In this document: piece after piece, positions 53,566 through 62,484 of the stretch
Numbering within the stretch: position 1 is the stretch's first letter
Layout of the letters: every line of letters starts with the position of its first letter
Assembly (NCBI RefSeq): GCF_016805305.1
Contig: NZ_JAERQN010000002.1
Span: 372,001-436,000 of the forward strand
DNA: 64,000 nucleotides
Source: Falsiroseomonas ponticola
GTDB lineage: Bacteria; Pseudomonadota; Alphaproteobacteria; Acetobacterales; Acetobacteraceae
Reading direction: 5' to 3'
Notes under the pieces: generated by a model
Told to the model about the DNA's origin: nothing
The model's input: only the letters and a program-made list of their open reading frames with translations
The model's database searches: none
Translations under genes and position numbers: made by a program

Positions 53566-56500
53566 CCGTAGAGCGCCGCCAGCTGCGGCTCGCTGAACTG
53601 CTGCAGCTGCGCCTGGGTGAAGGCGGCGATCTGGCGGGCGCGGATGGCGGCCAGCTGCGCCGTCGTCACCGTCGCCAGCTGGCCATTGTCCAGCGCCGCC
53701 AGCGTGCCGGGGCGCATCGCCGCGAAGGCCTCCGCCCCCAGCGCCCCGATATCGCCGGGCTCCAGCGCCTGGAGCTGCAGCGTGGTCAGCCCCGGCGTAT
53801 CCTCCGGCCCCAGCGCGGCCAGCGCATCGGTGGTCAGTGACGCCACCTGCGCCGTGGTCAGCGCCGCGATCTGCGTCGTGGTCAGCGCCCTGAGCTGCGT
53901 GGTGGTCAGGGCGCCGAGCTGGTCGGTCGTCAGCGCCAGCACCTGCACCGTGCTCAGCCCGCCGATCTGCGCGGTATCCAGCACGCCGATCTGCTCCGTC
54001 GTCAGCGCCCTGGTGGCGGAATAGCCCAGCGCGCCGACCTGCCCGGCGGAGAGCGCGCCGAGCATCGCCGTGGTCAGCGCGCCCATCTGGGCGGAGCCGA
54101 GCCCGCCCATCTGCGTGCTGGTCAGCCCCGCGATCCGCGTGCCGAGCGCGGCCAGCGTATCGGTGGTGAGCCCGGCGATGGCGCCGGAGGCCAGCGCCGG
54201 CAGGGCGGTGGAGGCGAGCGCCGTCACCGCCTCGCTCCCCAGCGCCGCCATCTGGGTGGAGACCAGGCCCGAAAGCTGCGTGGTGCTCATGGCCGGAAGC
54301 CGCGCCGTGAGGCTGGCGGGGCCGAGCCCGCCGATGGCCGCGGCCGGCAGCGCGCCGAACTGCGTCGTGGTCAGCGCCGCCACCTGGTCCGGCGACAGCG
54401 CCGCCAGCGCGGCGGAGCCCAGCGCGGCCACCTGGCCCGTCGTCAGCGCCCGCAGCTGCGTGGTGCCGAGGGCCGCCACCGCGCCGGGCTGCAGGCCGCC
54501 GATCACCGCTGGCGCCAGCACGACCAGCCGCGCCGTCCCCTGCGCCGCGACCGCGCCGGCCTGCAGCGCGCCGCCCTGGGTGGAGGTCAGCGCCGCCAGG
54601 CCATCCGTGGACAGCGCGGCGAGGAAGCCGGAATCCAGCGCGCCGACCGCCTCCGTGGACAGGCCGCGGAGGGTGGCGCTCGGCAGCGCGGCCAGGCCGG
54701 CGGTGCCGATCGCGGCCATGTCCTCCGCCGCCAGCGCGCCCGCCTGCCCGGCCGTGAGCGCCGCGACCTGCGTGGTGGCCAGCGCCGCCAGATGCGCCGT
54801 GCCCAGCGCGGCCAGGGTCGCCGGGCGCAGCGCGGCGATGGCGCCGGTGGAGAAGGTGGCGAACTCCCCCGCGTCCAGCGCCGCCACGGCCTCCGTCGCC
54901 AGGCCGGCGATGGCCTTGGTGGACAGCGCCGCCCATTGCGTGGTGCCGAAGCCGGCCAGCATGGTGGAGGTCAGCGCCGTGGCCTGCACCCGCGTCAGCG
55001 CGCCGAGCTGCGCCGTGCCCAGCGCGCCGATCCGGTCGGCACCCAGCGCCTCGACCTGGGAGGCGGTGAGGGCGCCGATCTGGGCGGTGGACAGCGTGGC
55101 GAAGCGCGCGGCCGGAAGCGTCGCCAGCCGTCCCGGCAGCACGCCCGACAGCGCCGCCGGCGCCAGCGCGGCGAGCCCGGTGGTGCCGAGCGCGTCCAGC
55201 GCCTCGCTCGTCAGCGCCGCGCCCTGGGCGGCGGTCAGGCCGCCGAGCTGGGTCGAGGACAGCGCGGCGAGCTGCGTCGTGGACAGGGCGGCGATGGCGG
55301 CGCTGGACAGCGCCGCGACCTGCGGCCGGCCGAGCGCGGCCAGGCCCGTGGTGCCCAGCGCCGCGACCGCCTGGTCCGACAGCCCCGCGATCCCGGTGGA
55401 GGAAAGGGCCGCGAGCTGGGTGGTGGCGAAGGCCGCGATGGCGGTGCTGGACAGCGCCGCCACCTGGGCGGAGCCCAGGCCCTGGAGCTGCCCCGGCAGC
55501 AGCCCCGCCAGCTGCGTCGTCGTCAGCGCCGCCAGCGTCGCCGGCGGGATGCCGCCGAGCGCGCCGGCGGAAAGCCCATCCAGCGCATCCACCGTGAGGC
55601 CCCGCACCGCCGCCGTGGAGAGGCCGGCCAGCGCGGCGGAGCCCAGCATCGCCACCTGCCCCGCGCTCAGCGCCGCCAGGCTGGCGGAGCCGAGCGCGGC
55701 CGTCTGCGCGGAGCCCAGCGCGCGGAGCTGCGGCAGCCGGAGCGCCGCCAGCGACGCCGTCCCCAGCGCGGCGAAGGCGTCCGAGGACAGGGCGGCGAGC
55801 GCGGCCGGCGGCAGCCCCGCCACCTGGTCCGGCCGCAGCGCGGCGATGGCGGTGGTGGACAGCGCGCCGAGCTGCGCGCCCCGCAGCGCCGCCATCTGGG
55901 TGCTGCCGAAGGCGCGCAGCTGGTCGGTGGACAGGCCGGCCAGATCCTCCGCACCCAGCCCCGCCATGCCATCGGCGGACAGCGCCGCGAGCTGCGTCGT
56001 CTCCAGCGACGCCACCTCCGGCGCCGTCAGCGCCTCCACCTGCGCGCGGCCCAGCGCGCGGATCTGGGTGGTGGTCAGCGCGTCCAGGTCCGCGCTGTCC
56101 AGCGCCGCCACCTGCGCCACGGTCAGCAGCGCCATGGCGGAGGCGCTGATGGCCGCGAGCTGCGCGCCGGAGAGGTCGCCGACATCCGCCGCCGCGATGG
56201 CCGCGAGCTGCCGCCCCTCCATCGCCGCGACCTGGGTGGAGGAGAGCGCGGCCAGGCCATCCCCGGACAGGCGGGCGACGGCGGCGGCGCGCAGCCCCGC
56301 GACCGCGGTGGGGGAGAGGGCGGCGATCTGCCCCGTGCCCAGCGCCGCCACCTGGGCGGGCTTGAGGGCCGCGACCTGCTGGCGCGTCAGGCTGCCGATC
56401 TGCGCGGTGGACAGCGCCGCCACCTGGTCCGTCCGCAGCGCGGCGATCCCCGCCGTCGGCATGGCCGCCAGCGCCGTCGCGCCAAGGGCGCCGATCGCCG

Positions 56501-56975
56501 CCGTGCCGAGCGCCGCCACCGCCTGGGGCCGCAGCGCCGCAAGCTGCGTGGCGCCCAGCGCCCCGGCCTGGGTGGCGGACAGCCCCGCGGCCTGGAGGGG
56601 CGAGAGCGCGGCGATGCCGGCCGGCGCGATGGCGCGCATCTGCGGGGCGCCGAGCGCGGCCAGCTGGCCGGAGGCGAGGGCGCCGACCGTGCGCGCCTGC
56701 AGGGCGGCGATGCCCGCGGTGCCGAAGGCGGCCAGCTGCGCGCTGCCGAGCGCCGGCGCCTGGGTGGAGGAAAGGCCGGACCAGGCGCGGCCGGGGATCT
56801 TGCCGATCGCCTCCGGCGTCAGCGCCGCCAGCTGGTCCGCCCGCATCACGGCGATGGCCTGCGGCGTCATGCGCGCGAGGAAGGGGTCGCCGAGCCCGGC
56901 GACCTGGTCGGGCGTCAGCGTGTTGATCGTCAGGCTCTGGCCCGCGGCCCGCAGCGTGACTGATGTGACCTGCAT
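53562..56975 (-). CDS. giant octapeptide-repeat protein, 1137 residues
   Basis: No named family recognised. After 19 residues (MQVTSVTLRAAGQSLTINT) the entire protein is octads with consensus L-[STG]-[STP]-x-[QA]-[VIL]-A-[AG]. I parse 139 of them; only two events break the phase, a four-residue insertion after octad 109 (RLPA) and a seven-residue octad 116 (LGTRIAG). It ends LYG. Position 1 is Leu (rarely Met, Ile, Phe or Val), position 6 is aliphatic, positions 7-8 are Ala/Gly, and Pro appears often at position 3. No signal peptide, membrane helix or Cys. The same octads occur 19 times in the DUF1217 protein at 13250. The most regular carriers (LTTTQLRA, LTTTQIAA) lie near its C-terminus. 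The start at 56975 was chosen because repeats begin right after it. Confidence 0.8.
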   Translation of the reverse strand: MQVTSVTLRAAGQSLTINTLTPDQVAGLGDPFLARMTPQAIAVMRADQLAALTPEAIGKIPGRAWSGLSSTQAPALGSAQLAAFGTAGIAALQARTVGALASGQLAALGAPQMRAIAPAGIAALSPLQAAGLSATQAGALGATQLAALRPQAVAALGTAAIGALGATALAAMPTAGIAALRTDQVAALSTAQIGSLTRQQVAALKPAQVAALGTGQIAALSPTAVAGLRAAAVARLSGDGLAALSSTQVAAMEGRQLAAIAAADVGDLSGAQLAAISASAMALLTVAQVAALDSADLDALTTTQIRALGRAQVEALTAPEVASLETTQLAALSADGMAGLGAEDLAGLSTDQLRAFGSTQMAALRGAQLGALSTTAIAALRPDQVAGLPPAALAALSSDAFAALGTASLAALRLPQLRALGSAQTAALGSASLAALSAGQVAMLGSAALAGLSTAAVRGLTVDALDGLSAGALGGIPPATLAALTTTQLAGLLPGQLQGLGSAQVAALSSTAIAAFATTQLAALSSTGIAGLSDQAVAALGTTGLAALGRPQVAALSSAAIAALSTTQLAALSSTQLGGLTAAQGAALTSEALDALGTTGLAALAPAALSGVLPGRLATLPAARFATLSTAQIGALTASQVEALGADRIGALGTAQLGALTRVQATALTSTMLAGFGTTQWAALSTKAIAGLATEAVAALDAGEFATFSTGAIAALRPATLAALGTAHLAALATTQVAALTAGQAGALAAEDMAAIGTAGLAALPSATLRGLSTEAVGALDSGFLAALSTDGLAALTSTQGGALQAGAVAAQGTARLVVLAPAVIGGLQPGAVAALGTTQLRALTTGQVAALGSAALAALSPDQVAALTTTQFGALPAAAIGGLGPASLTARLPAMSTTQLSGLVSTQMAALGSEAVTALASTALPALASGAIAGLTTDTLAALGTRIAGLTSTQMGGLGSAQMGALTTAMLGALSAGQVGALGYSATRALTTEQIGVLDTAQIGGLSTVQVLALTTDQLGALTTTQLRALTTTQIAALTTAQVASLTTDALAALGPEDTPGLTTLQLQALEPGDIGALGAEAFAAMRPGTLAALDNGQLATVTTAQLAAIRARQIAAFTQAQLQQFSEPQLAALYG

Positions 56976-57078
56976 CGCCTCCGGCCCTTCCGCCGCGCCG
57001 CAGGTCGGGGACCGGCACGGGGGGAACAGGATGGCCTGGCGATGGTGAATATTTCGCGGCGAGGACGGCCGCGGGGGC

Positions 57079-57098
57079 GGGGGGCCGCCTGGCCCCCC
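57079..57098 (-). terminator. hairpin after folE
   Basis: GGGGGGCC-GCCT-GGCCCCCC, an 8-bp stem eight bases past the folE stop on the minus strand. No T-run. It separates folE from the downstream octad-repeat gene. Confidence 0.5.
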
Positions 57099-57105
57099 GG
57101 CAGGC

Positions 57106-57744
57106 TCAGCCCTCCGCGCCCAGGCGCGGGGAGCCGATCATCGCCATGAATTCGCGGCGGGTGGAGGCATCGTCGCGGAAGGCGCCGAGCATGCGGGAGG
57201 TCACCATGCTGACGCCCGGCTTGTGGATGCCGCGCGTGGTCATGCACTGGTGCTGCGCCTCGATCACCACGGCGACGCCCTTGGGCTTCAGCACCGTCTC
57301 GATCGTGTTGGCGACCTGCGCCGTCAGCTTCTCCTGGATCTGCAGGCGCTTGGCATAGGCTTCCAGCACGCGGGCGAGCTTGGAGATGCCGACCACGCGG
57401 CCATCCGGGATATAGGCGATGTGCGCCCGGCCGATGATCGGCACCAGGTGGTGCTCGCAATGCGATTCCAGGCGGATGTCGCGCAGCACGACCATCTCGT
57501 CATAGCCGTCCGTCTCCTCGAAGGAACGGGCCAGCAGCTCGACGGGATCGGTGTCGTAGCCGCCGAAGAATTCCTCATAGGCGCGGGCGACGCGGGCGGG
57601 GGTATCGACCAGGCCCTCCCGGTTCGGGTCGTCGCCGGCCCAGAGCAGCAGGGTGCGGACGGCGGCCTCGGCCTCGGCACGCGAGGGACGCTGCAGGGTG
57701 GAGGCCTGGGGGGCGGCGATGCTGGGCGGGGTCTGGATGTTCAC
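57106..57744 (-). CDS. folE: GTP cyclohydrolase I
   Basis: GTP gives 7,8-dihydroneopterin triphosphate, the first step to folate. 212 residues. Zinc ligands: Cys 96 and His 99 in [11 protein letters not shown], and Cys 167 in [12 protein letters not shown]. Other motifs: [40 protein letters not shown] and [17 protein letters not shown]. The GTG start at 57744 is chosen: AGGAAG lies eight bases upstream, and a start 50 codons earlier would add Arg-rich sequence with no conservation. The length then fits the family. Confidence 0.95.
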   Translation of the reverse strand: MNIQTPPSIAAPQASTLQRPSRAEAEAAVRTLLLWAGDDPNREGLVDTPARVARAYEEFFGGYDTDPVELLARSFEETDGYDEMVVLRDIRLESHCEHHLVPIIGRAHIAYIPDGRVVGISKLARVLEAYAKRLQIQEKLTAQVANTIETVLKPKGVAVVIEAQHQCMTTRGIHKPGVSMVTSRMLGAFRDDASTRREFMAMIGSPRLGAEG

Positions 57745-57914
57745 GGTCTTTGCTTCCTGATGGCGTCTGGATGCGGCGTCTGTCTTGGCGCGCCGCCGCG
57801 TCACGGCGCCTTCCTCTGGACGGGCAGATGGGGCGGGTTCCGGATCGCGCAATGCTTCGTGAACCCTTGCATGCCCCCTCCGCGTGGCCCGCATGGTGCC
57901 GGGGTGGGGTGGGG

Positions 57915-58676
57915 TCAGGTGGGGGGCTCGCCCTGCACGGGCTGGCTGCCCACGGCGCGCAGCAGCATGGTGATGGCGGCGGAGGCCGCGTCCACCGCCT
58001 CCGAATCATTGCCCTTGGCCACCAGCGCCACGCCGCCGCCGCCCATGCGGTAATAGGGGTAGCTGCCGATATCGAGGTCGGGCCACCGCTTCTGGATGTC
58101 GGCCAGCCCCTCCGCGATCCGCCCCTCCATCACGCCATTGGCGTGGACGGTGCGGGAGGCGATGGGCGGCCCGCCCTGCAGGGAGGGGGCCAGCGCCTCG
58201 AACATCGCCTGCATGATGCGCGGCACGCCGGCCATGACATGGACATTCTCCATGCTGAAGCCCGGCGCGATGGAGATGGCGTTGTCGATCAGCCGGGCGC
58301 CGCGCGGCATGGTGCCCATGCGCTGGCGGGCGGCATTGAACTCGCCCGGCTTGTAGTGGCGCTCCAGCCGCCCCCAGGCCTCCGGGTGCGGTTCCCAGGG
58401 CACGCCGAAGGCGGCGGCGATGCATTCGCTGGTGATGTCGTCATGCGTCGGCCCGATGCCGCCGGTGGTGAAGACGTGGTCGAACTTCCGGCGGACCTCG
58501 TTCACCGTCGCGACGATGGTGTCGCGGATGTCGGGGATGACGCGCACTTCCCGCAGCGGGATGCCGATCTCGCCCAGCCGCGTCGCGAGGAACTTGATGT
58601 TGGCGTCCTGCGTGCGGCCGGACAGCACCTCGTTGCCGATGACGAGGAGGCAGGCGACGGGATTCGATTCGGTCAT
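57915..58676 (-). CDS. CinA/MoaB-like molybdopterin-binding domain protein
   Basis: 253 residues: the competence/damage-inducible CinA N-terminal fold (MoCF domain) without the C-terminal deamidase domain. Motifs: [40 protein letters not shown] then [15 protein letters not shown], and [20 protein letters not shown]. Stand-alone versions like this are common in alphaproteobacteria; a role in cofactor handling or nicotinamide repair is possible but unproven. It lies 57 bases after the GNAT-MutT gene, same strand, so it may be co-transcribed. Confidence 0.9.
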   Translation of the reverse strand: MTESNPVACLLVIGNEVLSGRTQDANIKFLATRLGEIGIPLREVRVIPDIRDTIVATVNEVRRKFDHVFTTGGIGPTHDDITSECIAAAFGVPWEPHPEAWGRLERHYKPGEFNAARQRMGTMPRGARLIDNAISIAPGFSMENVHVMAGVPRIMQAMFEALAPSLQGGPPIASRTVHANGVMEGRIAEGLADIQKRWPDLDIGSYPYYRMGGGGVALVAKGNDSEAVDAASAAITMLLRAVGSQPVQGEPPT

Positions 58677-58733
58677 GCAGCGGAGTCCTGGCGGCAGGCG
58701 GGTGCCGATGATGGCGAGGGGCCGGGCGCGCCG

Positions 58734-59828
58734 CTACAGGAAATCCCGCAGCAGCGCGACCAGCGGCTTGTCCGCCGGCGGCATGGCGTAGTCCGCCAGC
58801 TTCTGCGGCCGCACCCAGGCCAGGGCCTGTCCCTCCACCGCCGTCACCGGGCCGGACCAGCGCCGGCAGAGATAGAGCGGCATCAGCAGGTGGAAGGCCT
58901 CGTAGCCGTGGCTGGCGAAGGCGAAGGGCGCCAGGCAGCTTTCCGCGACATCGATCGCCAGCTCCTCCTTCAGCTCCCGGATCAGGGCGGCTTCCGGCGT
59001 CTCCCCGGCATGGACCTTGCCGCCGGGGAATTCCCAGAGGCCCGCGAGCGGCTTGCCTTCCGGCCGCCGCGCCAGCAGCACGCGGCCATCGCCATCGATC
59101 AGCGCGCAGGCGGCGACCAGGAGGATCTTCTTGCCCGGCGCCCCGGCGGGCCCATCGGCCAGCGCCGGCGCGGCGGGCGGGGTGGCGGAAGGGGCGGGGG
59201 TGGGCAGGTCGGCACGGGTCATGGCGAAGAGCTTGACCGGCATCGGCCCGCCCCGCGCAACGAAATCCCGCACGCCCTCCCCCGTCTCCCGGAAGCCGAT
59301 GCGGGCCAGCAGCTTCTGGCTGCGTTCGTTGTCCACCAGGGCGGAGGCGACCAGGCGGTCCACGTCGATATGGGCGAAGGCCCAGCTGACGATGCGCGCC
59401 GCGGCTTCCGGCCCCACGCCATGGCCCCAGAAGCGGCGGCCGACCCAGTAGCCCAGCTCCGCCTCCCGCTTCGCCGCATCGCGCGTCAGGCCGATGCAGC
59501 CCACCAGCACCTCCCGCTCCTCCGCCGTGTCGGCGCCTTCCAGCCCGGTGATGGCGAGGTGCCAGGCCAGCCCCTCCGCCATCTGCGCGCGGGTGGAGGC
59601 GATCCATTCATCCGCGAGGTCGCGGGGATAGGGGAAGGGCACGCGCGCCAGGGTCTTGGCCACTTCCCAGTCATTCACCAGGCGGTGCAGGTCGGCCGCA
59701 TCCTCCGGCCGCAGGGGGCGGATGGTCAGGCGTTCCGTGCGCAGCGGCGTGAAGGGCGGCGGCGCGAGGGGATCCGGCTCATCCCCGGGGGGCGAGGCGG
59801 CCGGCGCAAGGGGGGAGGTGGTCGCCAT
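58734..59828 (-). CDS. mutT: GNAT acetyltransferase fused to MutT-type Nudix hydrolase
   Basis: 364 residues, two enzymes in one chain. The N-terminal GNAT domain (about 28-205) has TERLTIRPLRPEDAADLHRL, ELGYWVGRRFWGHGVGPEAA and VDNERSQKLLARIGFRETGE, as in RimJ/RimL-type protein N-acetyltransferases. A Pro/Ala linker (207-232) leads to a MutT-like Nudix domain (about 234-364) with the box GGKVHAGETPEAALIRELKE followed by EL. The MutT part would remove 8-oxo-dGTP. The order secA | ppiC-argJ-mutT is typical of the group; the fused GNAT is a variant reported in Acetobacteraceae as far as I recall. Confidence 0.93.
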   Translation of the reverse strand: MATTSPLAPAASPPGDEPDPLAPPPFTPLRTERLTIRPLRPEDAADLHRLVNDWEVAKTLARVPFPYPRDLADEWIASTRAQMAEGLAWHLAITGLEGADTAEEREVLVGCIGLTRDAAKREAELGYWVGRRFWGHGVGPEAAARIVSWAFAHIDVDRLVASALVDNERSQKLLARIGFRETGEGVRDFVARGGPMPVKLFAMTRADLPTPAPSATPPAAPALADGPAGAPGKKILLVAACALIDGDGRVLLARRPEGKPLAGLWEFPGGKVHAGETPEAALIRELKEELAIDVAESCLAPFAFASHGYEAFHLLMPLYLCRRWSGPVTAVEGQALAWVRPQKLADYAMPPADKPLVALLRDFL

Positions 59829-60000
59829 GGGTAGGGCGGGGTCCTGCGGCGTTCGAACGGGGCGATCCCGCCCGCCGGGCCGATCACGACCTGGTGGGTG
59901 GGGGTTGCCCCGGTCTTAACGCCGGGACTCGGGCGCTGTCAGGCGGCGTGCCGGGGGCGGGCGGAAAGTTTCCGCCGCTGTGTCCCGCGCGCCCCTCGTC

Positions 60001-61239
60001 TCAGCTGCGATACGACCCGTTGATGTCGATGTAGCCATGCGTCAGGTCGCAGGTCCACACGGTCGCCTTGCCGCGGCCGAGGCCGATATCGACCTCGATA
60101 TGCACTTCCCGGCCCTTCATGTGGGCGACGACCGGCGTCTCGTCATAGCCCGGCACCACGCCGCCTTCGCGGGCCATCCAGGTGCCGCCGACGGCAACCG
60201 AGAGGCTGTCGCGGTCCGCGGGCTCCCCCGCCTTGCCGACGGCCATGACGATGCGGCCCCAATTCGCGTCCTCGCCCGCGATCGCGGTCTTCACCAGCGG
60301 CGAATTGGCGATGGACATGGCGATGCGGTGCGCGGACTTCGCGCTGACCGCGCCGGTGACGTCGATCTGGATCAGCTTCTGCGCGCCCTCTCCGTCGCGC
60401 GCGACCATGAGGGCCAGGTCCATCAGCACCTCATGCACCGCGCGGGTGAAGTCGCGCAGCATCGCGCCGCCCTCGGCCGGGACGCGGGGGTGCTTGGTGG
60501 CGCCGGTGGCGAACATCAGCACGGTGTCGCTGGTGGAGGTGTCGCTGTCGACCGTGACGCAGTTGAAGGAACGGTCGCTGCCCTTGGAGAGGATCTTCTG
60601 CAGCACGGGCGCGGGAATCTTCGCGTCGGTCGCCAGGAAGCAGAGCATCGTCGCCATGTCGGGCGCGATCATGCCGCTGCCCTTGGCGATGCCGCTGACC
60701 GTCACGGTCGCGTCGCCGATCCTGGCCGTCCGGGTCGAGCCCTTGGGGAAGGTGTCGGTGGTCATGATGGCGCGGGCCGCGCCCTGCCAGCCATCATCGC
60801 CCAGCGCGCCGAACAGGCCGGGCAGGGCGGCCACCAGCTTCTCGGTCGGCAGCTTCTCCCCGATCACGCCGGTGGAGGCGAGGAAGACCTCCTTCGGCTT
60901 GCAGCCCGCGAGCTGCGCCATGGCGGCCGCCGTGTCGGCGCAGGTCTGCCGGCCGGCCTTGCCGGTGAAGACGTTGGAATTGCCGGCGGTCACCACCAGC
61001 GCGCGGGCCTTGCCACCCGCCAGTGCGGCGCGGCACCAATCCACCGGCGCGCCCGGGCACTTGTTCTTCGTGAAGACGCCCGCGACGGTCGTCCCCTGCG
61101 GGAAGACCATCATCGTCACATCCTCCCGCGTCGTGTAGCGGATGGCGGCGCGGCCGGAGCCGAGGCGCACCCCCGCCACCGGCGGCAGTTCCGGCAGGGG
61201 CAAAGCGAGGGGGGAGACGGGAAGGTCCTTGCCGGCCAT
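60001..61239 (-). CDS. argJ: bifunctional ornithine acetyltransferase/N-acetylglutamate synthase
   Basis: Recycles the acetyl group in arginine synthesis and makes N-acetylglutamate. 412 residues. Start region VSPLALPLPELPPVAGVRLG; VTAGNSNVFTGKAGRQ; ASTGVIGEKLP; MTTDTFPKGSTR. The self-cleavage site GSGMIAPDMATMLCF has the nucleophile Thr 197, so the enzyme is made as a precursor and split into two chains. C-terminus VWTCDLTHGYIDINGSYRS. It follows ppiC by 15 bases. With argD and argF 22 kb away, the window encodes three of the arginine steps. Confidence 0.97.
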   Translation of the reverse strand: MAGKDLPVSPLALPLPELPPVAGVRLGSGRAAIRYTTREDVTMMVFPQGTTVAGVFTKNKCPGAPVDWCRAALAGGKARALVVTAGNSNVFTGKAGRQTCADTAAAMAQLAGCKPKEVFLASTGVIGEKLPTEKLVAALPGLFGALGDDGWQGAARAIMTTDTFPKGSTRTARIGDATVTVSGIAKGSGMIAPDMATMLCFLATDAKIPAPVLQKILSKGSDRSFNCVTVDSDTSTSDTVLMFATGATKHPRVPAEGGAMLRDFTRAVHEVLMDLALMVARDGEGAQKLIQIDVTGAVSAKSAHRIAMSIANSPLVKTAIAGEDANWGRIVMAVGKAGEPADRDSLSVAVGGTWMAREGGVVPGYDETPVVAHMKGREVHIEVDIGLGRGKATVWTCDLTHGYIDINGSYRS

Positions 61240-61254
61240 GGGCGTCGTCTTCTT

Positions 61255-62142
61255 CTAGCGGCGGGGTTGGGCGGGGGCGGGCGCCGGCGGCGCGGCGCGG
61301 TCGAGCAGCGAGGGCGCGGGCGCCGGGCTGCCATCCATGCCGAAGCGCTCGATGCGCGCGGCGGCGCGGATGCGCTCCACCTCCGCGTTCACGCCTTCCT
61401 CGAAGGCGGTCTGGCGGAGACCCTCGCGGGCTTCCTCGAAGGGCGGCGGCGGCACGGCGCGGCGTTCCTCCACCTTGATGACGTGCCAGCCGAACTGGGT
61501 GCGGACCGGGGTGGTGCTGATCTGGCCGGGCTGCATGGCGAAGGCGGCCTCGGCGAATTCCGGGATCATGTCGCCGCGCTTGAAGAAGCCGAGGTCCCCG
61601 CCCTCGCGGGAGCCGGGGCCGGTGGAGCGGCGGCGCGCCACCTCGGCGAAATCGGCGCCGGGGCGGCGGGCCTCGGCCATGGCAGTGCGGGCCTCGGCCT
61701 CGGTCGGCGTCAGGATGTGGCGGGCGCGCACCTCCTCCTCCGCCGGGCGGGCGGCGATGTCACGCTGATAGCGGGCGCGCAGCGCCTCCTCGGTCAGCAG
61801 GGGCTGGACCGCGCGGGTGATCAGGGCCTGCTGGAGGGTCTCCTCCTCCACCCGGCGCAGCCGGGCGGCCACTTCCGGCTCCTGCGCCAGGTTGGCGGCG
61901 CGGGCGGCCTGGGTGATGGCCTTCTGGGTGATCATCTGGTCCAGCAGCAGGGGGAAGAGCATCTGCGGCGGCATGTTCCGCAGCTCCTCCGGCAGGCGGC
62001 GGGCTTCCTCCTGCACATCCTCCAGGCGGATCTCCTGCCCATCGACGCGGGCGACCACGGGATTGGCGGGTGGGGTGCCCTGGGCCAGGGCCATGCCGGC
62101 CGGCAGCATCAGGGCGGCGAACAGCAGGGCCGTGCGGCGCAT
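61255..62142 (-). CDS. periplasmic peptidyl-prolyl isomerase, parvulin type
   Basis: 295 residues, SurA/PpiD-like foldase. A signal peptide (MRRTALLFAALMLPAGMALA) precedes QGTPPANPVVARVDGQEIRL, and an N-terminal helical chaperone domain follows. The parvulin domain (about 145-250) has EVRARHILTPTEAEARTAMA, GGDLGFFKRGDMIPEFAEAA and QFGWHVIKVEERR. The C-terminus is Pro/Ala-rich. The start at 62142 is chosen for GGAG eight bases upstream and a clean signal peptide; a start ten residues earlier is possible. It is divergent from secA and upstream of argJ. Confidence 0.93.
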   Translation of the reverse strand: MRRTALLFAALMLPAGMALAQGTPPANPVVARVDGQEIRLEDVQEEARRLPEELRNMPPQMLFPLLLDQMITQKAITQAARAANLAQEPEVAARLRRVEEETLQQALITRAVQPLLTEEALRARYQRDIAARPAEEEVRARHILTPTEAEARTAMAEARRPGADFAEVARRRSTGPGSREGGDLGFFKRGDMIPEFAEAAFAMQPGQISTTPVRTQFGWHVIKVEERRAVPPPPFEEAREGLRQTAFEEGVNAEVERIRAAARIERFGMDGSPAPAPSLLDRAAPPAPAPAQPRR

Positions 62143-62484
62143 TCGGGGGTTCTCCGTCAGGTGCCGGAACATGGCCGATGACGGTCACAGCCACAAGAAC
62201 GGGGGGGTGGGGGTTGTGGCCCGGCGCCATCGCGTCGCCGGCCACGGCGCATCGCGTCGCCGGGGCTCGGCGCATCGCGTCGCCGGGGCCCGGCGCCGTC
62301 GCATTGCCGGGGCTCGGCGCATCGCGTTGACGTGGCGGGGTCGCCCGCCTATCTCTGCCGCTGCCGCGCCGCCGCCGGCAATGGGCCCTTGCCTGGCCGG
62401 CCGCGCCCCCCGATCCATTCGGCGCGGGCGCCCCGCCCGGCGGACCCGGGCCGGCGCCGCGCCGGCCGGAGACCCCAGGACCCC
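62143..62484. other. 342-base divergent gap between ppiC and secA
   Basis: No gene seen. It contains the 23-base tandem repeat at 62225-62340 and very GC-rich flanks. Promoters for both ppiC-argJ and secA must lie here, but I cannot point to convincing minus-35/minus-10 pairs. Confidence 0.5.
62225..62340 (+). repeat. 23-base tandem repeat upstream of secA
   Basis: Units of the form CGCATCGCGTCGCCGGGGCT plus CGG start at 62225, 62248, 62271 and 62294 (the last is 24 bases), with a partial fifth at 62318. Copies two and three differ at one base. They contain GGCGC/GCGCC elements able to pair between units. It could act in the secA leader or simply be a slippage-prone minisatellite. Confidence 0.8.

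Noticed and set aside
53562..56975. TAL-effector-like or RTX-type repeat identity for the octads
   Set aside because: TAL repeats are about 34 residues and RTX repeats are nine residues with Gly/Asp calcium motifs; neither length nor residues match. Only the superficial LTPDQV word is shared with TAL repeats.
54070..57048. Nearly 1000-codon plus-strand frame opposite the octad-repeat gene
   Set aside because: It is the mirror of the repeat; the product is Ala/Ser/Val low complexity. The minus-strand frame gives the regular L-S/T-x-x-Q-V-A-A octads that also occur in a protein with a recognised domain.
62225..62340. Possible CRISPR array
   Set aside because: The 23-base units are directly abutting without spacers and there are no cas genes in the window.
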